Origin: Sporosarcina sp. BP05
Lineage (GTDB): Bacteria > Bacillota > Bacilli > Bacillales_A > Planococcaceae
DNA: 64,000 nt
Direction: 5' to 3'
Assembly: GCF_014282005.1 (NCBI RefSeq)
Contig: NZ_JACFTD010000002.1
Coordinates: 186,001-250,000 of the forward strand
The translations under genes and the position numbers were made by a program. Shown here piece after piece: positions 54,069 to 61,402 of the stretch. The notes under the pieces are model-generated. The model was not told where the DNA came from and searched no databases. It saw nothing but the letters and a program-made list of their open reading frames with translations. How positions within the stretch are numbered: position 1 is the first letter of the stretch; each line of letters opens with the position of its first letter.

Positions 54069-54788
54069 ATGTCAATTAGCCCTTATTCTTTATCGCATGA
54101 ATGGAGTTTGCATTGGACACGGATACCATCGAACATAAAACGTTCAGATTATATCAACGGAGAATCACCGAAAGAACGAAAGGCGTTGGAGGCACTGGCA
54201 GCAGTGGGGATAATTGAGGGAGCACAGCTCTTTCGGTTATTTTCTTTGGATAAGAAACGGCTCAAACGAATGGTAATGGAAAAGAAAATTGTTTGGCATG
54301 AGATCCATCGAAACCAACAGGTAGTACCAATTTACACAATTGGAATAAATGGGGCAGTCATTGCTGGACTGAATGATTGTTATGAAAGTAATTACTGGGT
54401 TGAATATAAAATAGAGGATGTTTTGAAACGTCTACTGTTTTTCCAACTGTTGAAGCAGTTTCCTGAATCGAAAGTTGTGCCAGCGCAATTACCGTTCAGT
54501 GGTGCGATTCAGTTTCAGGGCAAGCCAATCTATTTATATGTGGTGCGCGGAGATGTAAATGATTTACTTACGTATTTAAAGTGGAGAGGTAAGCACTTTA
54601 AAGATCGAGTAATAATTATTACTGAATCAATTAGGCACTTACTACCGCTAAGGGTGACTGCGGCAGCCTTAAAAGTAAGAGTCGCCCTGGATCTTGATTT
54701 ACGGGACGACATTGAAGACCTTCAAAAGCACTTTTATTTCCTGGATGAATCCGGTGAATTTATTAGTGAGGTAGAAAAGCAAGGGTAG
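54069..54788 (+). CDS. Second winged-helix protein, replication-relaxation-like
   Basis: 239 residues, AGGAGG box. N-terminal winged helix (about 35-95; RKALEALAAVGIIEGAQLFRLFSLDKKRLKRMVMEKKIVWHEIH, then YTIGINGAVIAGL). This order, wHTH followed by a Y-x-I/L-x-x-x-G turn, parallels the protein at 48016-49062. The C-terminal half (IYLYVVRGDVNDLLTYLKWR, then VRVALDLDL) alternates strands and helices as in that family. The two may have arisen from a common ancestor and act together, one as a nickase-like enzyme and one as a DNA-recognition subunit; that is inference. Confidence 0.55.
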   Translation: MSISPYSLSHEWSLHWTRIPSNIKRSDYINGESPKERKALEALAAVGIIEGAQLFRLFSLDKKRLKRMVMEKKIVWHEIHRNQQVVPIYTIGINGAVIAGLNDCYESNYWVEYKIEDVLKRLLFFQLLKQFPESKVVPAQLPFSGAIQFQGKPIYLYVVRGDVNDLLTYLKWRGKHFKDRVIIITESIRHLLPLRVTAAALKVRVALDLDLRDDIEDLQKHFYFLDESGEFISEVEKQG

Positions 54789-54840
54789 TAGATAATAATA
54801 CAAAATTTTGAGTGGAAGATCTTTTTGCTTTTTGGAGGTA

Positions 54841-54868
54841 TTGACACTTTAGATATAGAAGTTATACA
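54841..54868 (+). promoter_or_regulatory. Promoter of the Panacea/PemK module
   Basis: TTGACA at 54841-54846, 16-base spacer, TATACA at 54863-54868, 69 bases before the first gene of the pair. It gives the pair its own transcription independent of the transfer operon. Confidence 0.7.
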
Positions 54869-54936
54869 CTTAGGGTTACTATTGATCGTATTTTATCGTA
54901 TAAAAAGAGGTACTATGGAGATACTGGAGGAGAAAA

Positions 54937-55638
54937 ATGAATATGACATTGATGTATAAAGGGGAAAAAAATCCGTCATCTTCCATTAATGAATTGAAAT
55001 CCTTGTTGACTTATTTTCTGACTAATTCTGAAAAGGAACTTGGTAGAACTGAAATTATGAAATATGTTTATTCGTTCGAATATTACTTTTACCAAATGTA
55101 TGGGAAGCAACTTACCGATTTAAAGTTTAATCGGTATCATTATGGACCCAACGAATCAATGGTTCTAGAAGCTGTTTCCGGGCTTGAAGAAGAGGGAATA
55201 ATTCAAGTTTCTAGGATTGAAAATTATTATGGTCGACTGTCTTTCAGACATAAATTTGTCATGCAACCAAGAGTTGATTCATATGATTTACCAGAGCAAG
55301 CAGAATTTGTGGCAAGTTTTATTTTGGACAGATTAGGGAATGAAAGTTATGACGGGGTTATTAACTTCGCTTATTCGACCCCACCAATGGTGGAAATATT
55401 AAAGGAAGAAGAACTTGTTGGTAGCAAAATTTTGGGAAGGGTGTTGGATATGTCAAAAACAGGACCTGTTTTTAAATCCACCCGTGTACAAAAAGAGGAA
55501 GCTAGAAGAAGATTAAAAGCACAACAAAGGGAAAGAGGCTCTGATGAAGAGTATTATGGTCATCTCCTAAATCAGTATAGCAATTTTGAGGATACAAGGG
55601 GGAGGGCTATAATTGTCGAGTCAAACTTATCAGAGTAA
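54937..55638 (+). CDS. Panacea/SocA-like antitoxin-type protein
   Basis: 233 residues, CTGGAGGAG binding site. Residues 15-125 fit the SocA/Panacea (DUF4065) domain: LLTYFLTNSEKELGRTEIMKYVYSFEYYFYQMYGKQLTDLKFNRYHYGPNES then LEEEGIIQV, with the typical Y-x-x-x-Y-G-P-x-x-x turn. Panacea-domain proteins are antitoxins paired with many unrelated toxins. The C-terminus is charged and probably carries toxin contacts. It overlaps the following PemK-like gene by 26 bases. Confidence 0.8.
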   Translation: MNMTLMYKGEKNPSSSINELKSLLTYFLTNSEKELGRTEIMKYVYSFEYYFYQMYGKQLTDLKFNRYHYGPNESMVLEAVSGLEEEGIIQVSRIENYYGRLSFRHKFVMQPRVDSYDLPEQAEFVASFILDRLGNESYDGVINFAYSTPPMVEILKEEELVGSKILGRVLDMSKTGPVFKSTRVQKEEARRRLKAQQRERGSDEEYYGHLLNQYSNFEDTRGRAIIVESNLSE

Positions 55639-56047
55639 AAGGGATTTTTTCGATGACCGAAGTTTTTCTTTTGGGCAGGTTTGGTTATTGAATGATAGTG
55701 AGATTGTAATTCCACAAATAGACCATTTGCAAACCCGAAAAGTACATGAAGAGCGCTGGGTGGTGGTAACTTCAAACAACCCTGAAAACCACCACCCCCT
55801 TTGTCCAATTGTTACTGTTTCCCCACTTTCCACAAGAGTGGATTTGAAAAGAAATTATGATTTAAATCTAGATAAAGCAAATGACAATGTAAAGGAAAAT
55901 TGTTTATTACAATTGCAGCTGAGTCAACCAATTCTAAAAAAAGAACTTTATGAGCTTCAAGGTGATATTTCAGATGATAAAAAAGTGGAATTACAAGTAT
56001 TATTAGAATCCTTTTTTGGGCTATTTGACGAAGAAGAATCGTGCTAA
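55613..56047 (+). CDS. PemK/MazF-like toxin
   Basis: 144 residues, TTG start with GGGGGAGGG. The fold pattern F-S-F-G-Q-V-W-L-L, E-R-W-V-V-V-T-S-N, C-P-I-V-T-V-S-P-L-S (residues 18-80) matches the CcdB/PemK/MazF endoribonuclease family. Late in the protein Q-L-Q-L-S-Q-P-I matches the core strand, and the C-terminal helix (VELQVLLESFFGLF) is present. MazF-type enzymes cut mRNA in a sequence-specific way. Co-operonic with the Panacea-type protein; it likely stabilises the element. Confidence 0.8.
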   Translation: MSSQTYQSKRDFFDDRSFSFGQVWLLNDSEIVIPQIDHLQTRKVHEERWVVVTSNNPENHHPLCPIVTVSPLSTRVDLKRNYDLNLDKANDNVKENCLLQLQLSQPILKKELYELQGDISDDKKVELQVLLESFFGLFDEEESC

Positions 56048-56139
56048 GCTTAGAGCTAAATGGTGATTACATATTTTTTAAATCATTCTAGTAATGAATC
56101 CTTGTAAAAAGGGACAAAGTTACAATCATAAGGCAATCG

Positions 56140-56166
56140 AAAAGCATCTTAAGGTGCTTTTTTTGT
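56140..56166 (+). terminator. Terminator after the toxin-antitoxin pair
   Basis: AAAGCA..CTTAAG..TGCTTT with seven T. Confidence 0.88.
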
Positions 56167-56196
56167 CCGGAAATATGGATGTTGATTTCAATCAAT

Positions 56197-56225
56197 TTGC
56201 TATCCCTTTTTCAATTAGATATAAT
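56197..56225 (+). promoter_or_regulatory. Promoter of the recombination module
   Basis: TTGCTA at 56197-56202, exactly 17 bases, TATAAT at 56220-56225. The first long gene starts 400 bases downstream, leaving a long leader. Confidence 0.75.
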
Positions 56226-56231
56226 ATATAC

Positions 56232-56626
56232 ATATTTCATTAGTTTTCACGTCACCATTTTTCCCGGGTGAAAGTCGTTAAGCCTTTGTTTCATTACTAA
56301 AGGAGATTCGACACAAATGTTTAGCCTTTGTATTTTCATGCTCTTTGAGAAAAGTCAGGCAGACGTTTCACGTCACAAAACTGCTTTATGCACACTAAAT
56401 ACTTACGCATTATTTGCGTGATATATATTTTAAAAGCCGATTGATCCCGCTATGGGTGACATCGGCTTTTTTAATATTAAAATTTGAAAGGAGTGCTGCA
56501 AAGAAATGACATGAGAACAAAACAACTTTCTTTTTCAGTTACTGTGGGTTACATAAAAGTCGATTGATCCCTTATGGGTGAAGTCGGCTTTTTTATTTAT
56601 AAAAAATACAAAAGGAGATGGTTTAA
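56232..56626 (+). promoter_or_regulatory. Leader with tandem near-identical terminators and small ORFs
   Basis: After the promoter comes a 34-codon ORF (56317-56421, AAAGGAG upstream), then terminator 1 (56432-56476). An AAAGGAG box and an 18-codon ORF (56511-56567) follow, and that ORF's stop codon lies in the left arm of terminator 2 (56555-56600). The two hairpins share the sequence CGATTGATCCC..ATGGGTGA and T tails, so one is a duplicate of the other. This looks like an attenuation or antitermination leader for recT. Confidence 0.65.
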
Positions 56627-57907
56627 GTGGAAAAAGTACTTACGTTTACAAACGAACAGAAGTCGTTGATTTGGAATCGGTTTGTTCAGCCAGCAAATGG
56701 AACTCAAGAAGAGGCGAATCATTTTATTGAAGTGTGTGAAACATTCGGCTTGAATCCTTTGCTTGGTGACATCGTTTTTCAACGTTATGAAACGAAGAAT
56801 GGACCGAATACATCTTTCATTACTACTCGCGATGGGTTGCTTCGTGTAGCGACTACACAAGAAGGCTATGTAGGGCCTCCCAACGCTAACGTAGTCAGAG
56901 AAGGCGATACATTCGAGTTCATTCCTTCAGAGGGAAGTGTGCGGCATGAGTTCGGTCAGAAACGTGGCTCCATTCTTGGTGCCTATGCAGTGATGCATCA
57001 TAAGCGTTTTAGACCTGTAGCCGTGTTCGTTGATTTCTTGGAGTACTTTCAAGCGAATTCAGGAGAGCTTAACTCGAAGTATGGTAATAAAAATGTTTGG
57101 GACAAGATGCCGTCCGCTATGATTCAAAAAATAGCAGAGGTATTTGTACTTCGTCGTCAGTTCCCACTAGGTGGTTTGTACACTCGTGAGGAAATGTCGC
57201 TTGAAGAAAACGATAACGGTAATAGTGGAAATGCAGACATTCCGAACCAGTCTAATCCAGCCCCTGAAAAACAAAGCGAAGTGGTTGAGCATCAACAGAC
57301 TCCTGAAGCACCTATTCAACAGCCAAAGGAAAACGCTGTCGAAGGGGTATTCATCCTACAAAGTTTTGAAAAAGGCGTAAGTCCACAAAATGTTCCGTTT
57401 GCAAAATTAAACGTAATGAACAAAGCAAGCAGTGAAGTAAGTCTTGTTTTGGTAAAAGAGAAAGAAGAAATAATTGAATCTCTGAGTCATGTTCAAATGG
57501 GAACAGAATTATCATTGGTAATCAAAAATGAAAGTGGCTTTAATTTTCTTGAAACGTTCACTCTGGTTCAAATGGAAGAACAAAATGTTCAAGTTGAATC
57601 AGCGCCCGAACAAGCAGAATCTGTTCAAAATGAAAAGCAATTAGTTTCTGAATCTGCTGAACCACTTGGAGCATTCATTATGGAAAAATACGAACTAGGT
57701 ACAACACCAGCTGGCGTATCTTTTGCGAAAATGTATGTGAAAAACATAGCGGATAAAAAGCAATCTATGGTTTTTGCACAAGGTCAAGAAGCGGTTGAGA
57801 AAACGAAGCATCTTTCCGAAGGTAGCGAATTTGCAATGCAGACGCGCATCGAAAATGGATTTACGTTTTTCGTGAAATTGGAAGATGCAGATAAAAGGAG
57901 TGCTTAA
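56627..57907 (+). CDS. RecT/Bet-type single-strand annealing protein
   Basis: 426 residues, GTG start with AAAAGGAGA. Residues 1-195 match RecT/beta-type annealing proteins (FIEVCETFGLNPLLGDIVFQRYETKNGPNTSFITTRDGLLRVA, then WDKMPSAMIQKIAEVFVLRRQFP). The C-terminal half is unusual: two copies of a 70-85 residue domain (about 250-330 and 345-426, each opening with F-I/V-L/M-x-x-x-E-x-G-x-x-P-x-x-V-x-F-A-K) behind a Gln/Glu-rich linker. Those repeats resemble small OB-like domains. It heads the recombination operon and should anneal ssDNA generated by the nuclease. Confidence 0.85.
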   Translation: MEKVLTFTNEQKSLIWNRFVQPANGTQEEANHFIEVCETFGLNPLLGDIVFQRYETKNGPNTSFITTRDGLLRVATTQEGYVGPPNANVVREGDTFEFIPSEGSVRHEFGQKRGSILGAYAVMHHKRFRPVAVFVDFLEYFQANSGELNSKYGNKNVWDKMPSAMIQKIAEVFVLRRQFPLGGLYTREEMSLEENDNGNSGNADIPNQSNPAPEKQSEVVEHQQTPEAPIQQPKENAVEGVFILQSFEKGVSPQNVPFAKLNVMNKASSEVSLVLVKEKEEIIESLSHVQMGTELSLVIKNESGFNFLETFTLVQMEEQNVQVESAPEQAESVQNEKQLVSESAEPLGAFIMEKYELGTTPAGVSFAKMYVKNIADKKQSMVFAQGQEAVEKTKHLSEGSEFAMQTRIENGFTFFVKLEDADKRSA

Positions 57908-57909
57908 TT

Positions 57910-58707
57910 ATGCTCCCAGAGATCCTAAAAGTTGCCGAGGAATATGGACTAACGTTCAATCCTCGGTATCACGGTAAAAAGGAGACGCTTTGCAAATGCA
58001 CGTTTTGCGAAGAAGATTCTAAGCCTGGAAAAGGTAATAAGTTTTACCTATCTTTAAATACACAAGATCAAGTGTACAAATGTTGGTACTGTGGCGTTTC
58101 CGGTGGCGTTTTAGACTTCGAAGCAAAGTTGTCAGGTCTTTCTTATAACAAAGTACGTGAAAAGTATTTTGGGAAAAGAAAGAAACCAGTACATGCTGCT
58201 GAAAGTTTAAATGCACGTCAGCTTCGATTAATCGGATGGGCTGAATATAAACGAAAAGATCGTAACGATTTCAAAAAGAATCGAGAATCGGTTTTAAGAG
58301 ATTGGAAAAAATATGAGCATGGAGAGCTGGTAAAACACTTTGCCTTGTTCATGGTGATCGCTCATATTGAAAATCAAACTGAACGCCAAAATGAACGCCA
58401 AAATGAACTTCTTCAATATGTCATTCAGTCGTGTCATAAAACACGGATTTATTTGTTGTTCAATCAACTGTTGGCTGAATACGTGAAAGATGAAGAAGAA
58501 CGTTCCGCTTGGGCTATAGAAGGAACCGTAATAGCACGAGGAGCTTGGAAAGCATCGTTATCCACTTATGACTTTGAAATGGATAAAGTCGTGTACAACG
58601 TCGTTTTTCTCTATTACCTGCTAGAAATGGATAAAAAGAAAATCCCTATAAAATATACGCATAAAAAAGAATCAATCGTGAATGACAACATGTCTTTTGC
58701 TAATTAA
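57910..58707 (+). CDS. CHC2-type zinc-finger protein, primase-like N-terminus
   Basis: 265 residues; the GGAGTG box is inside the recT end. The N-terminus carries C-K-C-T-F-C and C-W-Y-C-G (about residues 22-27 and 56-60) in a fold order like the zinc-binding domain of DnaG primase (ETLCKCTFCEEDS, then YKCWYCGVSGGVLDFEAKL). No Toprim or polymerase motifs follow; the remaining 190 residues are helical. It could deliver or recognise ssDNA for priming. Odd: a tandem N-E-R-Q-N-E-R-Q-N-E run near residue 160. Confidence 0.65.
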   Translation: MLPEILKVAEEYGLTFNPRYHGKKETLCKCTFCEEDSKPGKGNKFYLSLNTQDQVYKCWYCGVSGGVLDFEAKLSGLSYNKVREKYFGKRKKPVHAAESLNARQLRLIGWAEYKRKDRNDFKKNRESVLRDWKKYEHGELVKHFALFMVIAHIENQTERQNERQNELLQYVIQSCHKTRIYLLFNQLLAEYVKDEEERSAWAIEGTVIARGAWKASLSTYDFEMDKVVYNVVFLYYLLEMDKKKIPIKYTHKKESIVNDNMSFAN

Positions 58708-58779
58708 AATTTCCGTCACCCTTTACGGAGGAGAAATAGGGACGTAGCTGTAAAACAGTTGCGAGAAAAGGAGAACAGT

Positions 58780-59244
58780 ATGAATAACGTAAGCCTAGTA
58801 GGCCGATTAACGAAAGAGCCAGAATTGAAATACACGCAAAATGGTGTGGCTGTCTGCAACTTTACCCTTGCTGTGAATCGCCCCTTTAAAAATGCCAATG
58901 GTGAAAATGAAGCTGATTTCATCATGGTTCAAATTTGGAGAAAGTCTGCTGAAAATGCAGCGAATTATCTTAAAAAAGGTAGTCAGACTGCGTTGAATGG
59001 TCGTATCAATACTCGCCATTACAAGAATGACAAAGGAGACCGTGTATACGTGACAGAGGTAGTCGCTGAATTTGTACAGTTCCTAGAACCGAAACCACAA
59101 GGTCAAGGGAATCAACAACAAGGCAGCTACCAGAAGCAACCCAATCCGTATGCTGGCAACAGTAGCACTCAAAATCAAAATGGTAATCAATTCGAAACGG
59201 GTGGAGGTCCTATTGCGGTAAGCGATGATGATCTGCCGTTCTGA
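58780..59244 (+). CDS. Single-stranded DNA-binding protein
   Basis: 154 residues from the ATG at 58780, after AAAAGGAG. OB-fold (NNVSLVGRLTKEPELKYTQNGVAVCNFTLAVNRPF) over the first 105 residues, a Gln/Asn/Gly-rich linker, and the conserved acidic tip DDDLPF used to recruit partner proteins. An element-borne paralogue of chromosomal ssb; it protects the transferred strand or serves RecT. Confidence 0.95.
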   Translation: MNNVSLVGRLTKEPELKYTQNGVAVCNFTLAVNRPFKNANGENEADFIMVQIWRKSAENAANYLKKGSQTALNGRINTRHYKNDKGDRVYVTEVVAEFVQFLEPKPQGQGNQQQGSYQKQPNPYAGNSSTQNQNGNQFETGGGPIAVSDDDLPF

Positions 59245-59257
59245 TGGAATTTTAGTA

Positions 59258-59292
59258 GAAGGAGATTGGGTTTCCAGTCTCCTTTTGTTTTT
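59258..59292 (+). terminator. Terminator-like hairpin between ssb and the nuclease gene
   Basis: AAGGAGA-T-TGG pairs with CCA-G-TCTCCTT, then TTGTTTTT. The nuclease binding site follows at 59308. Confidence 0.8.
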
Positions 59293-59322
59293 GAAAACAG
59301 AAAGAAGAAAGGAGGGATCATA

Positions 59323-60027
59323 TTGATTTACTCTTTTTCACGTTTAAATCTTTACACAACCTGTCCGTATCGATTCTTCAAGAAATACATTGAAGGATAC
59401 GAAGAACCAACGACATACCCTTTAGCATTAGGAAAGGGTGTTCATAAAGCAGTCGAAGATAAAATCAATGGGGTGTCTCATTCAGAAGCCGTTTTAAATG
59501 GCATGATTGAAGCCGAGTTTCATCCAGAAGTAACGATGGATGAATTATCGCAGTTGGTAAGTCATGCACCGCTAACAACAGATATGGGGCAGACTGAGAT
59601 CCATTTTCAACTCCCTTTATCCGATGCAGATTCAGCCCCAATGTTGCAAGGTTATATTGATCTTATGTCACCAGACGGAAGTAAGATAGTTGATTGGAAA
59701 TCAAATCGAGTGAGATACGATGTTCGGGACAACCATCAAATAGGATTGTACGCATGGGCTGTAGGTCAATTAAGGAACAGAACACATGTTGAAGGCAGCT
59801 TATATTTTCTCCGGTTCAGGAGAGCGAGCAAATACGTTTTTAATCAGACTGATATGGAAGATTCAAGAAAGTGGGCTTTAAGCGTAGCGAATGAAATCAA
59901 TTCCAAACGGGAGATTTTAGACTTATTACCAGAAGAAGCGGAAAAGTTATTCCTATCAACACCTTCTAGTAATTGTAGACATTGTCCGTTTGCAATTGAA
60001 TGCTATAGAAAGTTTAGTTGTTATTAA
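59323..60027 (+). CDS. PD-(D/E)XK nuclease, Cas4/RecB-like
   Basis: 234 residues from the TTG at 59323, six bases after AAAGGAGGG. N-terminal YSFSRLNLYTTCPYRFFKKYIEG and the first cysteine of an iron-sulfur motif; ALGKGVHKAVED carries the conserved His. GYIDLMSPDGSKIVDWKSNR supplies D and the D-x-K core, and HQIGLYAWA the QxxxY-type helix. C-terminal C-R-H-C-P-F-A-I-E-C closes a four-cysteine cluster. It is the exonuclease partner expected beside RecT. Confidence 0.88.
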   Translation: MIYSFSRLNLYTTCPYRFFKKYIEGYEEPTTYPLALGKGVHKAVEDKINGVSHSEAVLNGMIEAEFHPEVTMDELSQLVSHAPLTTDMGQTEIHFQLPLSDADSAPMLQGYIDLMSPDGSKIVDWKSNRVRYDVRDNHQIGLYAWAVGQLRNRTHVEGSLYFLRFRRASKYVFNQTDMEDSRKWALSVANEINSKREILDLLPEEAEKLFLSTPSSNCRHCPFAIECYRKFSCY

Positions 60028-60051
60028 AAGATGAATACAGAACAAGATTAG

Positions 60052-60090
60052 CACCGATGTGGATTAATCCCTTCGGTGTTTTTCTTTGTT
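60052..60090 (+). terminator. Intrinsic terminator
   Basis: CACCGA and TCGGTG with a 15-base loop, then TTTTTCTTTG. A ribosome binding site (GGAAGGAGG) and small gene follow at once. Confidence 0.82.
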
Positions 60091-60116
60091 CAATTAAAGT
60101 GGAAGGAGGTATTTAC

Positions 60117-60233
60117 ATGATTATGATTACAATAATTGAAGGAGTCGTAATTATAGGTGCAGGGGGTGACCTTGCAACCCTGTCGTATTTGGTTGGATTA
60201 AGTCTAGGTAAGGAAAATAGGAATACTCTTTGA
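60117..60233 (+). CDS. 38-residue membrane peptide
   Basis: ATG seven bases after GGAAGGAGGT. The product is mostly hydrophobic (MIMITIIEGVVIIGAGGDLATLSYLVGLSLG) with a polar tail. The frame is open further upstream but only this start has a binding site. A terminator follows (60294-60328). Function unknown. Confidence 0.55.
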   Translation: MIMITIIEGVVIIGAGGDLATLSYLVGLSLGKENRNTL

Positions 60234-60293
60234 GTAGAAATTTAAGCTCTTCGGTTTTCAGGCGCAAAATTCTAATTAATACACTAAATAGAA

Positions 60294-60328
60294 AACCGAT
60301 TAGAACATCAACCGGTTATTTATTTTTC
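60294..60328 (+). terminator. Terminator-like hairpin
   Basis: AACCG and CGGTT around 14 bases, then ATTTATTTTT. Confidence 0.7.
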
Positions 60329-60329
60329 T

Positions 60330-60605
60330 TTCTTTGATTTATCTTTGTTTGACAAACTTTTTAATATTTACTGATCCAACAATTAATACAGATTTCTTGC
60401 ATTGAAAAAATCTCTATACCCTAATCGCACACTTGATTCTGGTATACCCCTTATTTAAGTGTATTACGTCCACCCCCGTATCTACTCATCTCACAAATGA
60501 GCTCGCATGTTTCTTTAACACCTCAAATCTAGTACGTTAATACTCAAAAAAGACCGCTGTTTAAATAGTTACTGTCCAACAATCCTTTTATATTGCTTCG
60601 AATAT
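60330..60605. other. Non-coding gap before the immunity operon
   Basis: About 280 AT-rich bases in which I see no gene, no strong palindrome and no clear promoter. It separates the recombination module from the lantibiotic immunity cargo. Confidence 0.5.
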
Positions 60606-60611
60606 ACAAAA

Positions 60612-60667
60612 AATCTGTATAGATTTTCTTGGAATCTTATAGAATCCTTAGAAATGACCTTTATACT
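60612..60667 (+). promoter_or_regulatory. Regulated promoter with 21-bp-spaced direct repeats
   Basis: Two direct repeats of about 20 bp, each AATCT(G)TATAGA-T-T/CCTT-G, begin at 60612 and 60633. A TATACT (-10) lies at 60662-60667, so the second repeat covers the -35 position, where no TTGACA is seen. This is the layout of an OmpR-family activator site and fits control by the response regulator coded in the same cluster. Confidence 0.7.
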
Positions 60668-60691
60668 CCTTATTAGAAGGAGGTAATAAAG

Positions 60692-61402
60692 ATGAGTAAA
60701 TATATTATTAATACAAAGAAAATAACAAAAGCCTATAAGAACCAGAAAGCCAATAATGAAGTTTCCATTAATATTGAAGAAGGATCTATTTATGGGTTGT
60801 TAGGGCCTAATGGAGCTGGTAAATCAACACTTTTGAAAATGTTAGCGGGATTGGCACGTCCTACTTCTGGCGAAATCGTTTATCAAGATGCACCTTGGAA
60901 AAGAGAAGATATTTTAGATATTGGTGCGTTAATTGAACATCCTGCAATCTATCCTAATTTAACAGCATGGGAGAATCTTGAAGTTTATCGCTTAATGTAC
61001 AATATCTCTAACAAACAATCTATTTCGAAAGTGTTGGAGACAGTAAGATTAACAAACACTGGTAAAAAGAGAGCAAAGAAGTTTTCAATGGGAATGAAAC
61101 AGCGTCTTGGTCTTGCGATTTCCCTACTGAAAGAACCCCGTCTTCTAATACTAGATGAACCGACCAATGGACTGGATCCTGTGGGAATAGAGGAGTTAAG
61201 AGAATTGATAAGATCTTTCCCAGAACAAGGAATAACAGTCCTCTTGTCATCACACAACCTTTCTGAAGTACAACAAGTTGCTACACATATTGGGATCCTC
61301 CATCAAGGAAATTTACTATATGAAGCCCCTATTGATCCCAATGAAGATTTAGAAAGTAGATTTAAGGAAATTATTAGGCAAGGAGGACCGATTCATGCTT
61401 AA
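60692..61402 (+). CDS. Lantibiotic-immunity ABC transporter ATPase (LanF-like)
   Basis: 236 residues, AGAAGGAGG box. Walker A GPNGAGKST at 38-46, signature FSMGMKQRLGLA, Walker B LLILDEPTNGLDP, and an H-loop in VLLSSHNLSE. The sequence is of the NisF/SpaF/NukF type that, with two permeases, expels lantibiotics from the membrane. It overlaps the permease gene by 8 bases. Confidence 0.88.
   Translation: MSKYIINTKKITKAYKNQKANNEVSINIEEGSIYGLLGPNGAGKSTLLKMLAGLARPTSGEIVYQDAPWKREDILDIGALIEHPAIYPNLTAWENLEVYRLMYNISNKQSISKVLETVRLTNTGKKRAKKFSMGMKQRLGLAISLLKEPRLLILDEPTNGLDPVGIEELRELIRSFPEQGITVLLSSHNLSEVQQVATHIGILHQGNLLYEAPIDPNEDLESRFKEIIRQGGPIHA

Noticed and set aside
59323-60027. Cas4 of a CRISPR system
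   Set aside because: The protein has Cas4-like cysteines and nuclease motifs, but it lies with RecT and SSB and no cas1, cas2 or repeats are present; a recombination exonuclease is the better reading.
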